From assembly GCF_017313105.1 (NCBI RefSeq), contig NZ_JAFLND010000003.1:436879-500878 (forward strand): 64,000 bases of DNA, read 5' to 3'. The notes under the pieces are model-generated. The model made no database searches. It had not been told where the DNA came from and worked only from the letters and a program-made list of their open reading frames with translations. Below, one piece after another: positions 36,125-45,576 of the stretch. A program made the position numbers and the translations under genes. This DNA is from [Muricauda] lutisoli (nom. illeg.). GTDB taxonomy: Bacteria; Bacteroidota; Bacteroidia; Flavobacteriales; Flavobacteriaceae. Every line of letters starts with the position of its first letter. Positions within the stretch are counted from its first letter, which is position 1.

Positions 36125-36919
36125 TCAGCTGAAATTTATCCCCACATAATATCCTTCACTTCCTCTTACATTAAATACCGTGTTGTCCTCAAAAATGAGA
36201 TACTGCCCTTTAATACCCTTAAGCACACCTTTGTAACTTGGTGTTTTGTCCAAATTGAGGCTCTTTACCTTATCGGGATAGCGCAATACGGGAAATTCCA
36301 AATGGGTTTCTTCCTTATCATCCAAATAATAATCTATGGCCTCGTCAGGAATGCTCGACTTTAACTTGTTTCGCCATTCCACTAAATCCACATCCTCCAG
36401 ATCATTTTTCAGCATTTTTTGCCAACTGGTCTTATCGCTTACATGTTCCTTTAAAGCTACTTCGGTAATACCTGCCAAATAACGGTTGGGCACTTCCACG
36501 ATTTCGATGGCTTCATGCGCTCCTTGGTCTATCCAACGTGTAGGTATTTGCGCTTTACGGGTAACACCCACTTTTATATTGCTGGAATTTGCCAAATATA
36601 CAATGTGCGGTTGTAGCTGCATCTTTTTTTCAAACTCAAGATCGCGGTCCTCTTTGCCCAAATGGGCAGTGCTCAATTCAGGTTTCATAATCCAGTCACC
36701 GGCGCGGGGCGTTTCAAAAAAGCAGGATTTACAAAACCCTTGTCGGTATATAGGTTTATCTTCTCCGCAGTTCAAACATTGGTATTTTATGAAATCTATC
36801 TGAAGCTCCTTGTCCAGCCCTTGGTTCATATTGATAAAATCGTTTTCGAAAACCAAAAAATATTGAATGGGGTTTCCTATTTCCGTTCGCATCTTTCTCA
36901 GGACTCCTTCGTATAACAT
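36125..36919 (-). CDS. DUF2797 family protein with zinc-ribbon-like Cys cluster
   Basis: 264 residues, cytosolic. A C-x2-C...C-x2-C cluster (YQCLNCGEDKP and FCKSCF, about 47-67) suggests a zinc ribbon. It is followed by HIVYLANSSNIKVGVTRKAQIPTRWIDQGA, which resembles a GIY-YIG-type core with its Arg. The C-terminal ~60 residues form a small beta domain (YKGVLKGIKGQYLIF). The biochemical role is not established; nucleic-acid binding is an inference. It is divergent from the GH3 gene across 98 bases. Confidence 0.85.
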   Translation of the reverse strand: MLYEGVLRKMRTEIGNPIQYFLVFENDFINMNQGLDKELQIDFIKYQCLNCGEDKPIYRQGFCKSCFFETPRAGDWIMKPELSTAHLGKEDRDLEFEKKMQLQPHIVYLANSSNIKVGVTRKAQIPTRWIDQGAHEAIEIVEVPNRYLAGITEVALKEHVSDKTSWQKMLKNDLEDVDLVEWRNKLKSSIPDEAIDYYLDDKEETHLEFPVLRYPDKVKSLNLDKTPSYKGVLKGIKGQYLIFEDNTVFNVRGSEGYYVGINFS

Positions 36920-37017
36920 ATTAAAATGAATGTGTTTATCTTATTTGAAAATGAGTGTTAGAAAAGCTATTTTAGCAGTTACGCCAACCTAAATTTCTTT
37001 GGTTAAAGATACCTAAA

Positions 37018-38529
37018 ATGCCAATACCATTATTCAACTCCATAGCTTCTTGGTTATTAAGAAAGCGCTACCATCAAATAGAGCTTTTTTTAAAGTATCC
37101 TTTGGATGTGCAGGATGAGGTATTGCGCCAGCTTGTGGACTTTTCCAAAGATACCATGATCGGGAAACAGTACGGATTTCAGGATCTTCCGAAGTACGAT
37201 GAATTCAGGAACAGGGTGCCCATTGTAACTTATGAGGATATTGCGCCGCTGATCGAGCGAACGCGTAGGGGAGAGCAGAACTTGTTTTGGCCCACTTCCA
37301 TAAAATGGTTTGCCAAGAGTAGCGGTACCACCAATGCAAAGAGCAAATTTATTCCAGTAAGTACCGAGGCTTTGGAGGATTGCCATTATAAATCCAGCAA
37401 GGATTTGTTGTGTTTGTACCTGAACAACAATGAGAATTCCCAATTGTTCACAGGTAAAAGTCTTAGATTGGGCGGAAGCAAGGAACTCTATGAAGACAAT
37501 GGAACCTTTTTTGGAGATCTCTCCGCCATATTGATCGATAATATGCCGCTATGGGCCGAATATAGCAGTACGCCCAGCAATAAGGTGTCTCTTATGACGG
37601 AATGGGAATCTAAACTAGAGGCCATTATTGAGGAAAGCATACGAGAGAATGTAACCAGTTTGGCCGGTGTTCCATCGTGGATGTTGGTTTTGCTCAACCA
37701 GGTTTTGGAGAAAACCGGTAAGAACCATTTGTTTGAGGTATGGGAGAATCTGGAGGTATACTTCCATGGAGGAGTTAGTTTTACGCCATATAAAAATCAG
37801 TACAAAAAACTGTTGCCCCGAAAAAAGTTCAACTACTACGAAACTTATAATGCCTCTGAAGGATTTTTTGGAATTCAAGACCAAAATAATTCCGATGAGC
37901 TATTGCTCATGTTGGACTATGGTATTTTTTATGAATTTATCCCGATTGATGTAAATGGGGAAGGCGACCACGCAATTCCACTTTGGGAGGTTCAATTAGG
38001 GATAAACTATGCTATGGTCATTACCACCAATGCAGGACTGTGGCGTTACAAAATCGGGGATACCATCCGATTCACATCCAAAAATCCATATCGTATTAAA
38101 ATTACAGGGCGAACCAAACATCATATTAATGTATTTGGTGAAGAGCTGATCATTGAAAATGCAGAAGAAGCCCTAAAGCAGGTATGTCTGAAAACCGAGG
38201 CAGAGATCATGGATTACACGGCAGCTCCTATTTTTATGACCGGAAAGGAAAAGGGTGCGCACGAATGGATCATTGAGTTTAGGAAACCACCTGAGGATAT
38301 CGCATACTTCACCGAAATGTTGGACAATGCGCTTAAATCCTTGAATTCCGATTATGAAGCTAAGCGCTACAATAACATTACCCTAAAAATGCCAAAGGTA
38401 CACGTAGCCCGAGAAAATTTGTTTCATAACTGGCTAAAATCCAAGAATAAATTGGGCGGACAGCACAAAATTCCAAGACTGTCCAATGAGCGTGATTGCA
38501 TCGAGGAACTACTCCAAATGAATGTTTAA
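37018..38529 (+). CDS. GH3 auxin-responsive promoter family protein (acyl-acid-amido synthetase-like)
   Basis: 503 residues. It has the three adenylating-enzyme motifs of the GH3 family: FAKSSGTTNAKSKFIPVS (motif I, about 98-115), YYETYNASEGFFGIQDQ (motif II), and YKIGDTIRFTSKNPYRIKITGRTKHHINVFGEEL (motif III and hinge). In plants GH3 proteins join amino acids to acyl acids through an acyl-AMP; bacterial members are common in Bacteroidetes but their substrates are unknown. It is cytosolic. Downstream, two palindromes separate it from the next gene. Confidence 0.92.
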   Translation: MPIPLFNSIASWLLRKRYHQIELFLKYPLDVQDEVLRQLVDFSKDTMIGKQYGFQDLPKYDEFRNRVPIVTYEDIAPLIERTRRGEQNLFWPTSIKWFAKSSGTTNAKSKFIPVSTEALEDCHYKSSKDLLCLYLNNNENSQLFTGKSLRLGGSKELYEDNGTFFGDLSAILIDNMPLWAEYSSTPSNKVSLMTEWESKLEAIIEESIRENVTSLAGVPSWMLVLLNQVLEKTGKNHLFEVWENLEVYFHGGVSFTPYKNQYKKLLPRKKFNYYETYNASEGFFGIQDQNNSDELLLMLDYGIFYEFIPIDVNGEGDHAIPLWEVQLGINYAMVITTNAGLWRYKIGDTIRFTSKNPYRIKITGRTKHHINVFGEELIIENAEEALKQVCLKTEAEIMDYTAAPIFMTGKEKGAHEWIIEFRKPPEDIAYFTEMLDNALKSLNSDYEAKRYNNITLKMPKVHVARENLFHNWLKSKNKLGGQHKIPRLSNERDCIEELLQMNV

Positions 38530-38569
38530 TAAAGTAGTATATCCTTTAAATTTGATGTTCATCGAGAGT

Positions 38570-38617
38570 TTACGAAAACGTTTTCGTAAGTTGCTCCCAT
38601 TCGTCGTAAAAACGTTT
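38570..38617 (+). promoter_or_regulatory. Two LacI-type palindromes upstream of a hydrolase-like gene
   Basis: TTACGAAAACGTTTTCGTAA at 38570-38589 is a perfect 20-bp palindrome with the central CG and AAACGTTT core usual for LacI/GalR-family operators. A second AAACGTTT core (38610-38617, flanked GTA and C) lies 34 bases on, about three helical turns centre to centre. No T-run follows, so a terminator for the GH3 gene is less likely. Confidence 0.4.
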
Positions 38618-38705
38618 CTTTTGAACAAATAAAAATGGATTTGCAACGTTTATTGATGAAATTCCCCCAATCAAATCTTTATAAACACCAAACCATTAAA
38701 AAATC

Positions 38706-39245
38706 ATGGCAGAGAAACTTGTTGTTATTTCAGATAAGTGGGGAGCTAAAAAGGGACTATGGATAGCCTCATATTTTGGTTACCTTCAGCAATATTACGA
38801 TATCGTGTTCCACGATTGTCAGCAATTGGGGAATGTGGATGTTTCCATCTCTTCAGAAGAAAACATTGATAAGGCCTTTCGTGAAAAAGGGATTGACAGG
38901 GCTGTTTCGAACCTAATTAAAAAAGAAACACAAAAAGCCCATTATTTGGCATTCGGAGCGGGTGCAACGGTTGCTTACAAGGCATCTTTAAAGGGATTGC
39001 CGGCCAAATCCATAACTGCAATTTCTGCTACGGGGATAGATACGGAGGAAGAAACAGCAGTTTCGGACATACAATTGATTTATGGCGAGTGCGATAAATC
39101 AAAACCCAGTTTAAAATGGGCCCAACGTGTAGGAGCCAATCTTAAAATCGTCCCCAATTTTGGACATACTTTATACTCCGACGAAAAAATAATCTCGGAA
39201 GTGAGTTTAGAACTACTGGAAAACATCACCAAAAAGGTGATTTAA
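38706..39245 (+). CDS. Small alpha/beta-hydrolase-like protein of unknown function
   Basis: 179 residues, no signal peptide. The layout is that of a reduced alpha/beta hydrolase: strand [12 protein letters not shown], strand [18 protein letters not shown] at the nucleophile-elbow position but reading G-A-G-A-T with no Ser, a strand [13 protein letters not shown], and a final His in [12 protein letters not shown]. The missing Ser suggests it is not a standard serine hydrolase. Its 3' end overlaps the clpX 3' end by 4 bases tail to tail. LacI-type palindromes lie upstream. Confidence 0.65.
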   Translation: MAEKLVVISDKWGAKKGLWIASYFGYLQQYYDIVFHDCQQLGNVDVSISSEENIDKAFREKGIDRAVSNLIKKETQKAHYLAFGAGATVAYKASLKGLPAKSITAISATGIDTEEETAVSDIQLIYGECDKSKPSLKWAQRVGANLKIVPNFGHTLYSDEKIISEVSLELLENITKKVI

Positions 39246-40477
39246 GAAACTGCCTTTAATTTTTTGACCGTTTCGTAGGATAGTTTTTTCTCTGCGTAGT
39301 CCTTGGTTACCTTGAACTCTGTTTCATCACCACTTGGTAATGTAAACATGGCATCGGTAAATACGGCTTCGCACAACGAGCGTAAACCACGTGCCCCAAG
39401 TTTATACTCTACCGCTTTTTCAACAATATAATCCAATGCCTGATCGGTAATGGTGAACTTAATGTCATCCATGGCAAACAGTTTTTCATATTGTTTTATG
39501 ATGGCATTCTTGGGTTCGGTTAAAATGGCGCGGAGCGTTTTGGCATCCAAAGGATTCATGTGGGTAAGTACGGGAAGTCTTCCGATAATTTCCGGAATAA
39601 GTCCAAATTCCTTTAAATCCTTTGGTATAATGTACTGAAGGATATTTTCTTGGTCCAGGTTTTCTTCCGCTTTGGATGCACTATACCCAACAGCTTGCAT
39701 ATTCAAACGTTTGGTGATGATACGTTCGATACCATCAAAAGCGCCTCCCGCTACAAATAGAATGTTTTCGGTATTTACCTCGATGAACTTTTGGTCTGGG
39801 TGTTTGCGACCTCCTTTAGGTGGGACGTTTACCGTTGTTCCCTCCAAAAGTTTCAGTAATCCTTGCTGTACACCCTCTCCTGAAACATCGCGAGTAATGG
39901 AAGGGTTGTCACTTTTACGGGCGATCTTGTCGATTTCATCAATAAAAACTATACCGCGCTCTGCTTTTTCCAAATTGTAATCCGCAGCTTGAAGCAAACG
40001 TGTCAAAATGCTTTCCACATCTTCACCTACGTATCCCGCTTCCGTTAAAACAGTAGCATCCACAATGGCCAAGGGTACATTGAGCATTTTGGCTATGGTC
40101 TTGGCAATAAGTGTTTTACCCGTACCAGTTTGCCCCACCATAACAATGTTGCTCTTCTGGATTTCTATATCATCATCCTTGCCTTTCGGCTGCAACAATC
40201 GTTTGTAGTGGTTGTATACCGCAACGGACATTACTTTTTTGGTTCTTTCCTGTCCAATTACAAAAGTGTCCAAGAAATCGCGGATTTCCATAGGTTTTTT
40301 CAAAACCAATTCTGAAGATAGATCCTGATTTTTTGTTTGCTTGGACTCCTCTGCTACAATGCTATGGGCTTGTTCTATACATCTATCGCAAATATGCGCA
40401 TCAAGGCCGGCAATCAATAAATTGGTTTCCGGTTTTTTCCTTCCACAAAAAGAACATTCCAAATTTTCCTTTGCCAT
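39242..40477 (-). CDS. clpX: ATP-dependent Clp protease ATP-binding subunit ClpX
   Basis: 411 residues. The N-terminal zinc-binding domain has [10 protein letters not shown] and HICDRC. The AAA+ core has Walker [14 protein letters not shown], Walker [15 protein letters not shown], and the C-terminal small domain has [14 protein letters not shown]. It unfolds substrates and feeds them to ClpP. clpP lies 88 bases upstream and tig further up, the usual tig-clpP-clpX order. Confidence 0.98.
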   Translation of the reverse strand: MAKENLECSFCGRKKPETNLLIAGLDAHICDRCIEQAHSIVAEESKQTKNQDLSSELVLKKPMEIRDFLDTFVIGQERTKKVMSVAVYNHYKRLLQPKGKDDDIEIQKSNIVMVGQTGTGKTLIAKTIAKMLNVPLAIVDATVLTEAGYVGEDVESILTRLLQAADYNLEKAERGIVFIDEIDKIARKSDNPSITRDVSGEGVQQGLLKLLEGTTVNVPPKGGRKHPDQKFIEVNTENILFVAGGAFDGIERIITKRLNMQAVGYSASKAEENLDQENILQYIIPKDLKEFGLIPEIIGRLPVLTHMNPLDAKTLRAILTEPKNAIIKQYEKLFAMDDIKFTITDQALDYIVEKAVEYKLGARGLRSLCEAVFTDAMFTLPSGDETEFKVTKDYAEKKLSYETVKKLKAVS

Positions 40478-40565
40478 AAAATTTTAATCTTCAACCAACA
40501 ATAACGTAAATAAAATGGATTTGTTCTATGTTAAGTGGTTGTTTTTTAATCAATTGTGGTGATTC

Positions 40566-41243
40566 TTACTTCTCTCTGATCAATATTTCGTCAATCATAC
40601 CATATTCTTTGGCTTCTGGCGCCCTCATCCAAAAATCACGATCACTGTCTTCGTAGACTTTGTCGAAAGTTTGACCTGTATGCTTGGAAATTATTTGATA
40701 AAGTTCGTCTTTGATCTTGAGCACTTCTTGGGCTGCAATTTCAATATCACTGGCCTGACCCTGTGCTCCAGACAGTGGTTGATGGATCATTACTCTTGAA
40801 TGAGGTAACCCACTTCGTTTACCTTCGTGTCCGGCACAAAGTAATACGGCTGCCATGGATGCAGCTATTCCTGTACAAATGGTCGCTACATCAGGTTTTA
40901 TAAATTGCATGGTGTCGTAAATGCCCAATCCGGCATACACACTTCCCCCTGGGGAGTTAATGTATATTTGAATGTCTTTGGAGGCATCGGCACTTTCCAA
41001 GAAAAGCAACTGTGCCTGTACAATATTGGCTACCTGATCATTGATCCCGGTTCCCATAAAAATAATTCTGTCCATCATCAATCTGGAGAAGACATCCATG
41101 GCAACAGCGTTCAGTTGTCTTTCCTCGATAATGTTCGGGGTCATGTTCATGGGATACATGGTACTCATGATCTTGTCATAGTACATACTGTTGATACCAT
41201 GATGTTGGGTAGCGTATTTTTTAAATTCTTTTCCGTAATCCAT
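40566..41243 (-). CDS. clpP: ATP-dependent Clp protease proteolytic subunit ClpP
   Basis: 225 residues. The triad is Ser129 (GIAASMAAV), His154 (VMIHQPLSGAQG) and Asp203 (DSDRDFW), at the same spacing as E. coli ClpP. The oxyanion region INSPGGSVYAGLGIYD is present. The N-terminal ~30 residues (HHGINSMYYDKIMSTMYPMNM) are longer than in E. coli and may be a propeptide. It forms the 14-subunit proteolytic chamber with ClpX. Confidence 0.98.
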   Translation of the reverse strand: MDYGKEFKKYATQHHGINSMYYDKIMSTMYPMNMTPNIIEERQLNAVAMDVFSRLMMDRIIFMGTGINDQVANIVQAQLLFLESADASKDIQIYINSPGGSVYAGLGIYDTMQFIKPDVATICTGIAASMAAVLLCAGHEGKRSGLPHSRVMIHQPLSGAQGQASDIEIAAQEVLKIKDELYQIISKHTGQTFDKVYEDSDRDFWMRAPEAKEYGMIDEILIREK

Positions 41244-41265
41244 AGGATTTGACTCGATTTATCTT

Positions 41266-41301
41266 AAAAAAAAGGTGCCGAAAAACTAGCGTTCCGGCAC
41301 C
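41266..41301 (-). terminator. Terminator between tig and clpP
   Basis: A 7-bp stem GGTGCCG / CGGCACC with a 14-base loop, followed on the minus strand by eight T (the A-run at 41266-41273). It should end most tig transcripts, so clpP probably also has its own promoter or depends on read-through. Confidence 0.8.
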
Positions 41302-41333
41302 GTAAAGATACTTAATTTTCTTTTAGCGAAGCC

Positions 41334-42656
41334 TTAGCTGTATGCTTCCTTGATGAAGTCGTCATAAGAGACTTCCTTCACCTTGAGGTTGGCCTTTTCT
41401 TTATAAAGGTCCAAAAGTTTTTGGCTCATCAACTGTTCGGACAATCTTTTAACTTCGTCCTGATTGCTCATTACTCTGGCGGCAACGCTTTCCAGTTCTT
41501 CCTCTTTTGGGTCCAAGTGGCCGTACTGCGCCATTTGGGATTTAATAAATCCTTTGGCGAATTCCTTTAATTCATCAAACTGGACCTGAAGATCGTTTTC
41601 TTGGATGATCTTACCTTCGATCAATTGGTAACGAAGTCCCTTTTCTGATTTTTCGAACTCTTCCTTGGCTTCATCTTCTGTCAATGGATTTTCTCCACTG
41701 ATTTGAATCCACTTTTTCAAAAACTCGGAAGGAAGCTCGAATTTGGTCTCATCAATCAATTTTTCGGTGATATCGTTCAGCAATTTTTGGTCGGCTTGCT
41801 GCTCAAACTGTTTCTCCGAATCTTCTTTGATCTTGTCCTTTAATTCCTTTTCCGAAGTTACTTTACCTTCACCGAACAATTTATCAAAAAGTTCTTGGTC
41901 CAAAGCAGCTGGTTCTCTTTCATTGATTTCCTCAATGGTAAAGGTTACATCGACTTTAAGGCCATCTGCTTTATCTTTTGCAATGCCCAAAGCGGCAGGA
42001 AGCAAATAATCTTCTTTGAAAAGACCTTTTGTGGAAAGGGTAACGGTGTCACCCACTTTTTTTCCAACAAGGGCATCAACAGCCTTTTTGCTCTTGATTT
42101 TGTCCATTTCAATGGTTGCCTTGTGGTCGATTTCTTCTTCTTCATTCGCAAAGAAACCGGTAACTTCATCTTTCTTGCCAACTTCTTTCTTGGAGATCAG
42201 TTTTCCGTATTGCTTTTGAATACGCTCAACTTGCTCCTCGATCATTTTTTTATCGGCTACAATTTTGTATTGGGTAACCGCTTTTTTAGTCTTCAAGTTT
42301 ACGTCGAAACTTGGAGCCAGGCCCAATTCAAATTCAAAATCAAGGTTATCTTTGTCCCAATCAAAATCGTCTTGTTGTTTTGGAAGCGGATTGCCCAAAA
42401 CATCTAATTTTTCTTCTGTAAGGTATTTGTTCAGATTGTCCTGTAGCAATTTGTTTACTTCGTCTACCAGAACAGCTTTGCCATACTGCTTTTTGATAAG
42501 CCCCATGGGAACCTGTCCTTTTCTAAAACCAGGAATGTTCGCCTGCTTTCTATAATCCTTTAGGATTTTCTCTACTTTATCCTGATAGTCTTCTTTGCTT
42601 ATGGCAACCTTTACTACTGCATTAAGATCGTCAATCTGCTCTTTGGTTATATTCAT
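41334..42656 (-). CDS. tig: Trigger factor, ribosome-associated chaperone
   Basis: 440 residues. The N-terminal ribosome-binding domain has the signature PGFRKGQVPMGLIKKQYGK. The middle segment is FKBP/PPIase-like but weakly conserved, as usual in Bacteroidetes. The C-terminal half is the long helical chaperone arm (Lys/Glu-rich). It binds nascent chains at the ribosome exit. A promoter is visible upstream and a terminator downstream. Confidence 0.95.
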   Translation of the reverse strand: MNITKEQIDDLNAVVKVAISKEDYQDKVEKILKDYRKQANIPGFRKGQVPMGLIKKQYGKAVLVDEVNKLLQDNLNKYLTEEKLDVLGNPLPKQQDDFDWDKDNLDFEFELGLAPSFDVNLKTKKAVTQYKIVADKKMIEEQVERIQKQYGKLISKKEVGKKDEVTGFFANEEEEIDHKATIEMDKIKSKKAVDALVGKKVGDTVTLSTKGLFKEDYLLPAALGIAKDKADGLKVDVTFTIEEINEREPAALDQELFDKLFGEGKVTSEKELKDKIKEDSEKQFEQQADQKLLNDITEKLIDETKFELPSEFLKKWIQISGENPLTEDEAKEEFEKSEKGLRYQLIEGKIIQENDLQVQFDELKEFAKGFIKSQMAQYGHLDPKEEELESVAARVMSNQDEVKRLSEQLMSQKLLDLYKEKANLKVKEVSYDDFIKEAYS

Positions 42657-42689
42657 TTCCTACCTAATTTGCTTTCTAAAAATGGGATG

Positions 42690-42720
42690 CAAAAGTAACT
42701 CTTTTTTGTGTTGCTGACAA
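42690..42720 (-). promoter_or_regulatory. Promoter of tig
   Basis: On the minus strand TACTTTTG (42690-42697) matches the Bacteroidetes -7 box TAnnTTTG, with TTG (42718-42720) 20 bases upstream as the -33 element. The start codon is 34 bases downstream of the -7 box. Confidence 0.5.
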
Positions 42721-42755
42721 GTTTTTAAACCCTTGACTTTCAAACAAAATGATTT

Positions 42756-43100
42756 CTATTGGTCTTCTTTTAAAATGGAGTGCAAAATGGCTTGCAAAAA
42801 TGCCAGTAGTAGACTGAAAATTATGGCCCACCAAAAACCACTCACATAAAACCCGTCAATGAGGTTTGCAGCTAACAAAATTATTATTGCATTGATCACC
42901 AAAAGAAAAAGCCCCAAGGTAAGTACAGTAATGGGTAAGGTAAGAATAACCAAAATGGGTTTTACCAAAAAGTTGAGTACACTAAGCACGATGGCAACTA
43001 TTATTGCGGTTAGCATTGAATCTACGCCTACCCCCGGTAATACATAGGAAAGTATAACAACCGCGAGTGCATTTAACAATAATCTTATTATAAGTTTCAT
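42756..43100 (-). CDS. Small four-helix membrane protein, phage holin family 4-like (DUF360-type)
   Basis: 114 residues from ATG 43100 (MKLIIRLLL); an upstream in-frame start at 43136 adds 12 residues unlike the family. There are four hydrophobic helices with AVVILSYVLPGVGVDSMLTAIIVAIVLSVLNFLVKPILVILTLPITVLTLGLFLLVINAI-type spacing and the N-x3-KP motif between helices 2 and 3. Such proteins are chromosomal in most bacteria despite the holin name; no phage genes are nearby. The role is unknown. Confidence 0.8.
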   Translation of the reverse strand: MKLIIRLLLNALAVVILSYVLPGVGVDSMLTAIIVAIVLSVLNFLVKPILVILTLPITVLTLGLFLLVINAIIILLAANLIDGFYVSGFWWAIIFSLLLAFLQAILHSILKEDQ

Positions 43101-43124
43101 GGGTATGTTTAAGGTTTTATGAAT

Positions 43125-43153
43125 AAAAAAAGGCACCGAGTTTCGGTGCCTTT
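43125..43153 (-). terminator. Terminator of the SGNH lipoprotein gene
   Basis: A perfect 11-bp stem AAAGGCACCGA / TCGGTGCCTTT with a 3-base loop. The A-run at 43125-43130 supplies the T-run on the minus strand. It is 24 bases past the stop. Confidence 0.88.
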
Positions 43154-43176
43154 AAGATAAAGAAAATAATGTTTGT

Positions 43177-44670
43177 TTAGTCAATATAAAGTCCAGTGTA
43201 ATCCAATGGATTAACGCCGGGCAAATTCGAATTGTATTTTTCGTTGATGGCATCAATGAAGGCATTGGCCACAATGGCATAGCCTCTTGGTGCTGGGTGA
43301 ACACCATCTAGGGAAAATCCTCCTCCCGTAGCAAACTCTGCGGTAACAACGCTACCGTCACTTAGTGGTACACCATTGGTGTTCAGGTTGCTCAACAATG
43401 CATTGGCATCAACAAATGCAAGGTCGTAGGAGGTAGCCAAACCGGCGATAGTTTGATTAAAAGTATTCAGTGCAGTTTCTACAATGGCCTGTTCTTCCGG
43501 TGTCAATACCCATTGGTCGGCCAAAGGGACACCAACTCCATTCACCGAAGCTGGATTATTGGGGTCGGCTAACGTTCCTATAAAAGAGCTAGCGGTAAGT
43601 ACCAAAAGGTCATCTGCCGTAGCTTGTCTCAGGTTGTCCAATCCATAAGCGCTTAAGTCGGTAAGGTCTTCGTCCAGAATCACCACAGCATTTCCCTCAC
43701 CAGCTGAAAAAGTGATAGTTCGTTTTGCCACTTCCTCCGCTGAAATAAGGCCAAGTCCCTGCAATTGCATCAAACCTGCATTATAGGCACCATATGCTTC
43801 CATGCTGTTTAAAGAGGCTGCAGTTGCTTCATCCAATGGAATTGGGTTGTGTGGTACCGTTGTGAAATAAGGTAGATCCGTTAAATTGGGTAAATTGGCA
43901 ATAACACCTTTGGCTCCATTGGCGGTCATGGCGCCCAACACACCGTTGATTGCACCTGCAAAAAGGGTTGGATCAGTTATATCTTCCCTGGCATAGGTGG
44001 TTGCGTCAGGGTTTCCTGCCTGATTAACGCCGGTGCCTCCTCCTACGGCATAAAGTAGGATATCGTTGGAGCCTGCCCATAAAGTGAAAAAAGTAGCACC
44101 TTGTGATGCAGCATCATCAACTATTCTAGTAGATTCAGATGATGAAAACCTAGCGAAATAAGGGTTGGCTGTGCCCATTGCAACGCCGGCCACGCTTCCA
44201 TATCCCGGTGCCAATAATTCATAACTTTTTGTGCCTGGCACTCCCATATTGTTAAAAGGACCAGATAATTTGTTGGAGACCTCAGTGGCCGGTGTTCCTG
44301 AAACTGGCACGGGAGCAGGGCTTTCGCCAAGAAAAGACAGAATTAATCTATTGTCTGTAATTTGGTTTCCTGCCAATGTCATGCCGCCCAAATTGTCCGC
44401 CATAAAAGGAATCGAAAAGTCCCCTCCGCCAACTAGTGCAAAATTACTGGCCAACATATTGGGGAATGATGCTTCCTGGCCTGCAATAAAAAGGGCATTG
44501 TCGGAGTACCCTGCAGTAAGAGAGCTACCCACAGCTACATATTTGCTAAAATCTGCAGAGCCGGCCGTATATTCGGGAGTTGGTTCGGGAGTTTCAATTA
44601 TTGGGGTGTCATCTTCGCATGCAATCAAGAATAAGCCTAAAAATGGAAGTAAGGCATAAAACTTTTTCAT
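43177..44670 (-). CDS. SGNH/GDSL hydrolase lipoprotein
   Basis: 497 residues. The lipobox LFLIAC gives an acylated Cys at 18. SGNH blocks: I YVAVGSSLTAGY (Ser50, GSS in place of GDS), II GVPGTKS (Gly), III WAGSNDIL (Asn), V DGVHPAPRGY (Asp/His). It is larger than typical GDSL lipases (about 200-350) because of inserts. The likely activity is esterase/lipase at the outer membrane. A TGCATGCA palindrome upstream is shared with etfBA, which may mean control by a lipid-related signal (inference). Confidence 0.88.
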   Translation of the reverse strand: MKKFYALLPFLGLFLIACEDDTPIIETPEPTPEYTAGSADFSKYVAVGSSLTAGYSDNALFIAGQEASFPNMLASNFALVGGGDFSIPFMADNLGGMTLAGNQITDNRLILSFLGESPAPVPVSGTPATEVSNKLSGPFNNMGVPGTKSYELLAPGYGSVAGVAMGTANPYFARFSSSESTRIVDDAASQGATFFTLWAGSNDILLYAVGGGTGVNQAGNPDATTYAREDITDPTLFAGAINGVLGAMTANGAKGVIANLPNLTDLPYFTTVPHNPIPLDEATAASLNSMEAYGAYNAGLMQLQGLGLISAEEVAKRTITFSAGEGNAVVILDEDLTDLSAYGLDNLRQATADDLLVLTASSFIGTLADPNNPASVNGVGVPLADQWVLTPEEQAIVETALNTFNQTIAGLATSYDLAFVDANALLSNLNTNGVPLSDGSVVTAEFATGGGFSLDGVHPAPRGYAIVANAFIDAINEKYNSNLPGVNPLDYTGLYID

Positions 44671-44727
44671 ATCAAATAATCTGTTTCAGTTAGTCTATGT
44701 TAATTCTTATGGTAAACCGGAATGAAT

Positions 44728-44746
44728 CAAATCTATATCAAATTTA
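44728..44746 (-). promoter_or_regulatory. Candidate -7 boxes of the SGNH lipoprotein gene
   Basis: Two overlapping exact TAnnTTTG boxes on the minus strand: TAAATTTG (44739-44746) and TAGATTTG (44728-44735). They lie 58-76 bases before the ATG. No clear -33 TTG at the right spacing. Confidence 0.4.
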
Positions 44747-44774
44747 TCATACAGACAATTAAAAGGGTGAAAAA

Positions 44775-44790
44775 ATTATGCATGCATAAT
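44775..44790. promoter_or_regulatory. Palindromic site ATTATGCATGCATAAT, copy 1
   Basis: A perfect 16-bp palindrome 105 bases upstream of the SGNH lipoprotein ATG and just beyond the expected -33 region. It is also 15 bases past the end of the hydrolase on the minus strand. The same 16 bases are the core of the palindrome before etfBA (63898-63925). Confidence 0.6.
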
Positions 44791-44805
44791 AAAAAGGGGT
44801 GAATT

Positions 44806-45576
44806 TTAAGAATTCAGAAACGTAAAGCTCTTCTCGTAGAACTGTTTCGGGTTCTCCGCGTGCAACCAATGCCCTGCTTTATCAATGGTTTCGATCTCAG
44901 CATTTGGAAAATGTCTTTTAATTTCGGCAAAGTCATTAGGTTGTATATACTCCGAACGGTCACCACGTAAAAAGAGGGCGGGACCATCATAAATGGCATT
45001 GGGGAATATGTTTTCACCGATTTCCTCCATGCGGTTTTTGAGCACATCAAAATTAAAGCGAAATCCTAATTTTTCTTTTTCTACCCAATAGAGGTTTTTG
45101 AGTAAAAACTGTCGAATTCCCCTGTCCTTTATATGTTTGGCCAATTCTTCGTCAGCCTGACGCCTGTCCGAAATTTGGTTAAAATCCAAATGAGAAAGAC
45201 CGTTGAAGATGAAATCGTGATGCGGGGGATAATATTTTGGCGCAATGTCCGCGATAATCAGTTTTTTCACCCTGTCCGGATGTGTAGTGGCCAATTGCAT
45301 GGCTGTTTTCCCTCCCATGGAGTGTCCCATTACATAGGCGGAATCTATATTATGATGATTCATGTAGTTGATGACATCATCGCTCAATACATCATAATTG
45401 AACTCATCGGAATGAAAACTTTTTCCGTGGTTGCGCTGATCTATCAGATGAACTTGAAAGCCATTTTCGGCATATTGGGTGCCTAGGGTTTTCCAGTTGT
45501 CGGACATGCCCAAAAAACCGTGAAGTATGATGAAAGGTTGCCCTTCGCCCAATATTTTTGAATGCAGTATCTCCAT
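44806..45576 (-). CDS. Alpha/beta hydrolase (YbfF-like esterase)
   Basis: 256 residues from ATG 45576, which overlaps the pdxJ stop by one base (TAATG). The first residues MEILHSKILGEGQPFIILHGFLGMSDNW match the YbfF/YcjY-type esterases. The nucleophile is in MGHSMGGKTAMQLA, the acid in FLRGDRSEYI and the His in GHWLHAENP, so the triad is complete. It is cytosolic. Cotranscribed with pdxJ; that pairing is seen in related genomes but gives no clear function. Confidence 0.9.
   Translation of the reverse strand: MEILHSKILGEGQPFIILHGFLGMSDNWKTLGTQYAENGFQVHLIDQRNHGKSFHSDEFNYDVLSDDVINYMNHHNIDSAYVMGHSMGGKTAMQLATTHPDRVKKLIIADIAPKYYPPHHDFIFNGLSHLDFNQISDRRQADEELAKHIKDRGIRQFLLKNLYWVEKEKLGFRFNFDVLKNRMEEIGENIFPNAIYDGPALFLRGDRSEYIQPNDFAEIKRHFPNAEIETIDKAGHWLHAENPKQFYEKSFTFLNS

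Noticed and set aside
38706..39245. Active serine hydrolase
   Set aside because: The nucleophile elbow reads GAGAT with no Ser, so only the fold, not the activity, is supported.
42756..43100. Prophage remnant, from the holin-like family name
   Set aside because: The family is a common chromosomal four-helix membrane protein and no phage genes are near.
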